Assembly (NCBI GenBank): GCA_017303905.1
Contig: JAFLBH010000001.1
Coordinates: forward strand, 248,001 to 312,000
Length of the DNA stretch: 64,000 bases
Direction of reading: 5' to 3'
From: Bacteroidota bacterium
GTDB lineage: Bacteria; Bacteroidota; Bacteroidia; B-17B0; Aurantibacillaceae
Each line of letters opens with the position of its first letter. Positions within the stretch are counted from its first letter, which is position 1. The translations under genes were made by a program, and so were the position numbers. Under the pieces are notes generated by a model, which saw only the letters and a list, made by a program, of their open reading frames with translations, was not told the origin of the DNA and did no database searches. Shown one piece after another: positions 61,320 to 64,000 of the stretch.

Positions 61320-64000
61320 TAATTTGATTTAATTACCAAATAACCCGTGTATTTTTTTCCTTGCGCTTCAATAATAAAATAGTATGTATCATCAGCAAGT
61401 TTTACACCGTCATTGTTCTCACCTTTAAAGCTGTCTTTATAATTTTCGTGATGATACACCTGATTACCCCAACGATTGAACACAAGTAATTTCACATCAT
61501 TAACATCCGCTAATCCGCGTACTTCGAAGAAGTCGTTACTTCCGTCTCCATTAGGCGTGATGACTTGCGGAATTAACAATGGATTTATGATTAAAATCAT
61601 GGTATCGGAAACCGCTGTACACACACCGTTAGTTAATGTCCAAACCAATTCATAAGTGCCTGCTTCATTAGCTGTAAAATTACTTAACGGATCACCTGTA
61701 TTTGCAAAACTTCCTCCCGGTCCTGATAAAATTGACCAAGCTCCCGCGCCGATAGTTGGCGTATTACCCGCCATTAAATTGTTTAACAAGTCGGAACTTA
61801 TATCCGGGCCTGCATTTGCGGATCCGGGTAAAATTGGTGTATACGCTTGAACAAACATGGTATCACTTGTGCTAGGACAAACCGATGAGTTTGTAACTGT
61901 CCAAACAAATCCGAATAATCCCTGATTGTTTACATTTGCTTCCGAACCCGGGTTTCCGACTAAAGTAACAGTTGAGCTGCCTGTAGATAACGGTGACCAA
62001 ACACCGACACCAATACTAGGTGACATTGCTGCTAAATTAGTAGAGTAAGAACAAATTGATTGATCTGGACCGGCGTTAGCCGCACTTGGCGGAGCATATG
62101 CAAATACTACCATCGTGTCATTCTCAACCGGACAAGTTCCGTTACCAATCGACCATACATAAGTATATGTACCGGTATTCGTAAAGCTTACTGAAGTAAT
62201 AGTAGATGTTGGACTACTTACAGATGGTGAAGCCCCCACTTGAACCCAAGTTCCTGTTCCAATGGCCGGTGTATTTCCAGTTAATGAAGTTGTGAGTGCA
62301 CAAATAGCTTGATCTAATCCTGCATTTGATATGCTCGGATTTAAATAGGTTGTTATTTGAACCGTGTCATTCTCAACCGGACATGTTAAATATCCTACAG
62401 ACCACACATACGTATAGGTGCCTTGACCTGGAACAGTAAACGTAGAATTAGCTAATGTTGGCGTAGCCACTGCGGGAGCGCCACCGAGTGGAATCCATGT
62501 TCCTGTTCCTACAGCATGAGGTGTTGCATTGAGTGTTGGTGTTAGAGTACAAACAAATTGATCCGGACCTGCAACAATTGGTAATAAATTAATCAATACA
62601 TCTATTTGTAAGGTGTCTATTGACGGAGGGCATATACCGTTAGTAGTTGTCCATTGTAATAGGTTGGTTCCTACAACAAGATTAGTAGCAGAAGTTGAAG
62701 CAAGCAATGAGTTTGTAACTACGCCTGTACCACTTATAACAGTCCAGCTTCCTGTACCAATGGTTAACGGTGTAGCACTTATTGTGGAATTAGGTGAACA
62801 GATGATTATGTCGGAACCGGCATTAGCAGGAGTTGGTAAATCATCTACTTTAACATTCATGGTGCTTGATGAAACCGCACAAACTCCGTTTGATATTGTC
62901 CATTGAATAATATTGTTTCCAACCGATAAACCGGAAATTGAAGAACCCGGATTGTTCACGGCAGCAACGGTTCCGGTTCCCGTAATCACGCTCCATGTTC
63001 CAACACCAACTCCAGGTGTGTTTCCTGCTAAAATTGTACTTCCCGGATTAATACAAATGGTTTGGGATGGTCCGGCAACTGAATTAGTCGGCATATCATC
63101 CACCTGAATACTCATAGTTGAGGTCGAGTTAGCACATACACCATTCGAAATGCTCCATTGTAAAACAGTGGTACCAACAGCTAAACCATTAATTGATGAA
63201 GACGGATTGTTAACAGCAACAATCGTACCGCTTCCCGATACAATACTCCAGGTACCTACTCCTACACTTGGGGTATTCGCTGCTAAAGTTGCGCCGCCTA
63301 CACTCACACATATCGTTTGGGAAACTCCTGCTATACTTGTTGCTGGAACATCATCTACTTGAATCGTTGTTGTAGAAACGGAAGACGGACACACGCCATT
63401 AGCTATACTCCATTGTAACACATTTATTCCAATAGGTAAAGTTGTAACCACACTTGTTGGGCTATTAACCGAAGATACCGAACCACCACCAGCAATAACA
63501 CTCCAAGTACCTACACCAACTGTCGGTGTGTTTCCCGACAATGTTGTAGAGTTAGAAGATATACATAAAGTTTGTGAAGCACCTGCGCTTGAAATTGTAG
63601 GAACATTATCCACCTGAATATTTAATGTGGTGGTAAGCGCACCACACGATCCGTTTGCTATGCTCCATTGTACAACTGTGTTACCAACTGTTAATGCTGT
63701 TATTGTAGTTATCGCAGAAGTTGAAGATGTAATAACACCGCCACCAGACAAAACACTCCAAGTTCCTACGCCAACGGTCGGCACATTGCCTATCAAATTA
63801 GCACTTCCTGTACTAACACAAACTACACCTGCAGAGCCGGCAATCGGAGTTGTTGGTACACCATCTACCTGAATACTCATCGTGGATGTTGAATTCGCAC
63901 ATACACCATTAGAAATTATCCATTGTAAAACTGTTGTACCAACAGTTAAACCCGTGACGGTTGTTGTTGGAGAGTTTATTGATGTAACAACACCGCTACC
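61319..64000 (-). CDS. giant Ig-like repeat adhesin with gliding-motility-associated C-terminal domain, 5' end outside window
   Basis: The frame is open from base 64000 to the stop at 61319, 893 codons; the Met at 63880 is internal. It consists of about ten repeats of 75-85 residues, each with a VGVGTWSV-type core and a WSISNGVC-type end; the first five or six are very alike, while the later ones vary (IGTGTWVQVG, CPVENDT). The last 85 residues (PQVITPNGDGSNDFFEVRG, VFNRWGNQVYHHENY, LADDTYYFIIEAQGKKYTGY) are the CHU_C/T9SS type B sorting domain found in gliding adhesins of the SprB kind. With PorP/SprF and the OmpA protein downstream, this is a surface-adhesin export operon. Confidence 0.92.
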   Translation of the reverse strand, partial: GSGVVTSINSPTTTVTGLTVGTTVLQWIISNGVCANSTSTMSIQVDGVPTTPIAGSAGVVCVSTGSANLIGNVPTVGVGTWSVLSGGGVITSSTSAITTITALTVGNTVVQWSIANGSCGALTTTLNIQVDNVPTISSAGASQTLCISSNSTTLSGNTPTVGVGTWSVIAGGGSVSSVNSPTSVVTTLPIGINVLQWSIANGVCPSSVSTTTIQVDDVPATSIAGVSQTICVSVGGATLAANTPSVGVGTWSIVSGSGTIVAVNNPSSSINGLAVGTTVLQWSISNGVCANSTSTMSIQVDDMPTNSVAGPSQTICINPGSTILAGNTPGVGVGTWSVITGTGTVAAVNNPGSSISGLSVGNNIIQWTISNGVCAVSSSTMNVKVDDLPTPANAGSDIIICSPNSTISATPLTIGTGSWTVISGTGVVTNSLLASTSATNLVVGTNLLQWTTTNGICPPSIDTLQIDVLINLLPIVAGPDQFVCTLTPTLNATPHAVGTGTWIPLGGAPAVATPTLANSTFTVPGQGTYTYVWSVGYLTCPVENDTVQITTYLNPSISNAGLDQAICALTTSLTGNTPAIGTGTWVQVGASPSVSSPTSTITSVSFTNTGTYTYVWSIGNGTCPVENDTMVVFAYAPPSAANAGPDQSICSYSTNLAAMSPSIGVGVWSPLSTGSSTVTLVGNPGSEANVNNQGLFGFVWTVTNSSVCPSTSDTMFVQAYTPILPGSANAGPDISSDLLNNLMAGNTPTIGAGAWSILSGPGGSFANTGDPLSNFTANEAGTYELVWTLTNGVCTAVSDTMILIINPLLIPQVITPNGDGSNDFFEVRGLADVNDVKLLVFNRWGNQVYHHENYKDSFKGENNDGVKLADDTYYFIIEAQGKKYTGYLVIKSN

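Noticed and set aside
1-64000. CRISPR array, rRNA operon, complete insertion sequence, integrase or prophage genes
   Set aside because: I looked for regularly spaced repeats, rRNA signatures, transposase, recombinase and phage structural proteins and saw none. The defence island therefore has no visible mobility gene.

Overview
The window looks like a chromosome segment of a Bacteroidota bacterium, probably a gliding or T9SS-bearing member near the Flavobacteriales or Sphingobacteriales; I cannot place it more finely. The evidence is T9SS sorting tails, a PorP/SprF protein, a gliding-associated (CHU_C) adhesin, SpoIIE phosphatases joined to TPR or two-component propeller sensors, a YtxJ-type bacillithiol protein, AT-rich DNA, and promoter boxes of the Bacteroidota type TAnnTTTG. 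It holds about 45 protein genes, one tRNA, one candidate small RNA and several families of intergenic repeats.

Layout. 1-8.0 kb: housekeeping genes (partial amidohydrolase, aminotransferase, hrpB helicase, TPR-SpoIIE sensor), with a 539 bp element bounded by 17 bp inverted repeats. 8.0-8.2 kb: tRNA-Cys preceded by a broken copy of its own 5' half carrying a palindrome. 8.5-12.4 kb: copper P-type ATPase, a small partner gene and a T9SS cargo protein. 12.4-13.1 kb: a cluster of MITE-like elements. 13.2-18.3 kb: an alpha/beta-hydrolase/metacaspase fusion and a two-gene exported pair of unknown function.

18.3-30.0 kb is a defence island. It runs in one direction: XRE controller with a perfect upstream inverted repeat, hsdM, a half-length hsdS, a Septu-like PtuA ATPase and PtuB HNH nuclease, hsdR, a protein with a C-terminal PD-(D/E)XK nuclease, an Mrr-type restriction enzyme, and a nucleoside-deoxyribosyltransferase-like (TIR-like) protein with an unknown C-terminal domain. 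ptuA, ptuB and hsdR overlap by 4 nt each, so the Septu-like pair sits inside the restriction operon rather than beside it. This is the most interesting system in the window.

30.0-45.5 kb: mixed cell genes (TspO, a secreted S41 protease operon, DUF1295 protein, flavin reductase, FG-GAP T9SS protein, PAP2-like enzyme, RluF) and an operon of two tandem class V aminotransferase-fold enzymes followed by RidA, which would remove enamines such enzymes release. 45.5-49.4 kb: two paralogous exported proteins with very long Ala/Lys/Glu-rich segments between TPR regions. 49.5-52.7 kb: YtxJ and a TPR histidine kinase/LuxR regulator pair. 52.7-57.7 kb: a SiaABC-like partner-switching operon (secreted protein, propeller-SpoIIE phosphatase, SiaB-like kinase, SiaC-like phosphoprotein). 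57.7-64.0 kb: OmpA-family protein, PorP/SprF and a giant repeat adhesin that runs off the right edge, all overlapping and probably one T9SS/gliding operon.

Limits: all family names come from reading motifs by eye; no search was run. Starts were moved where a non-ATG start seemed to be an artefact and a better start lay nearby.
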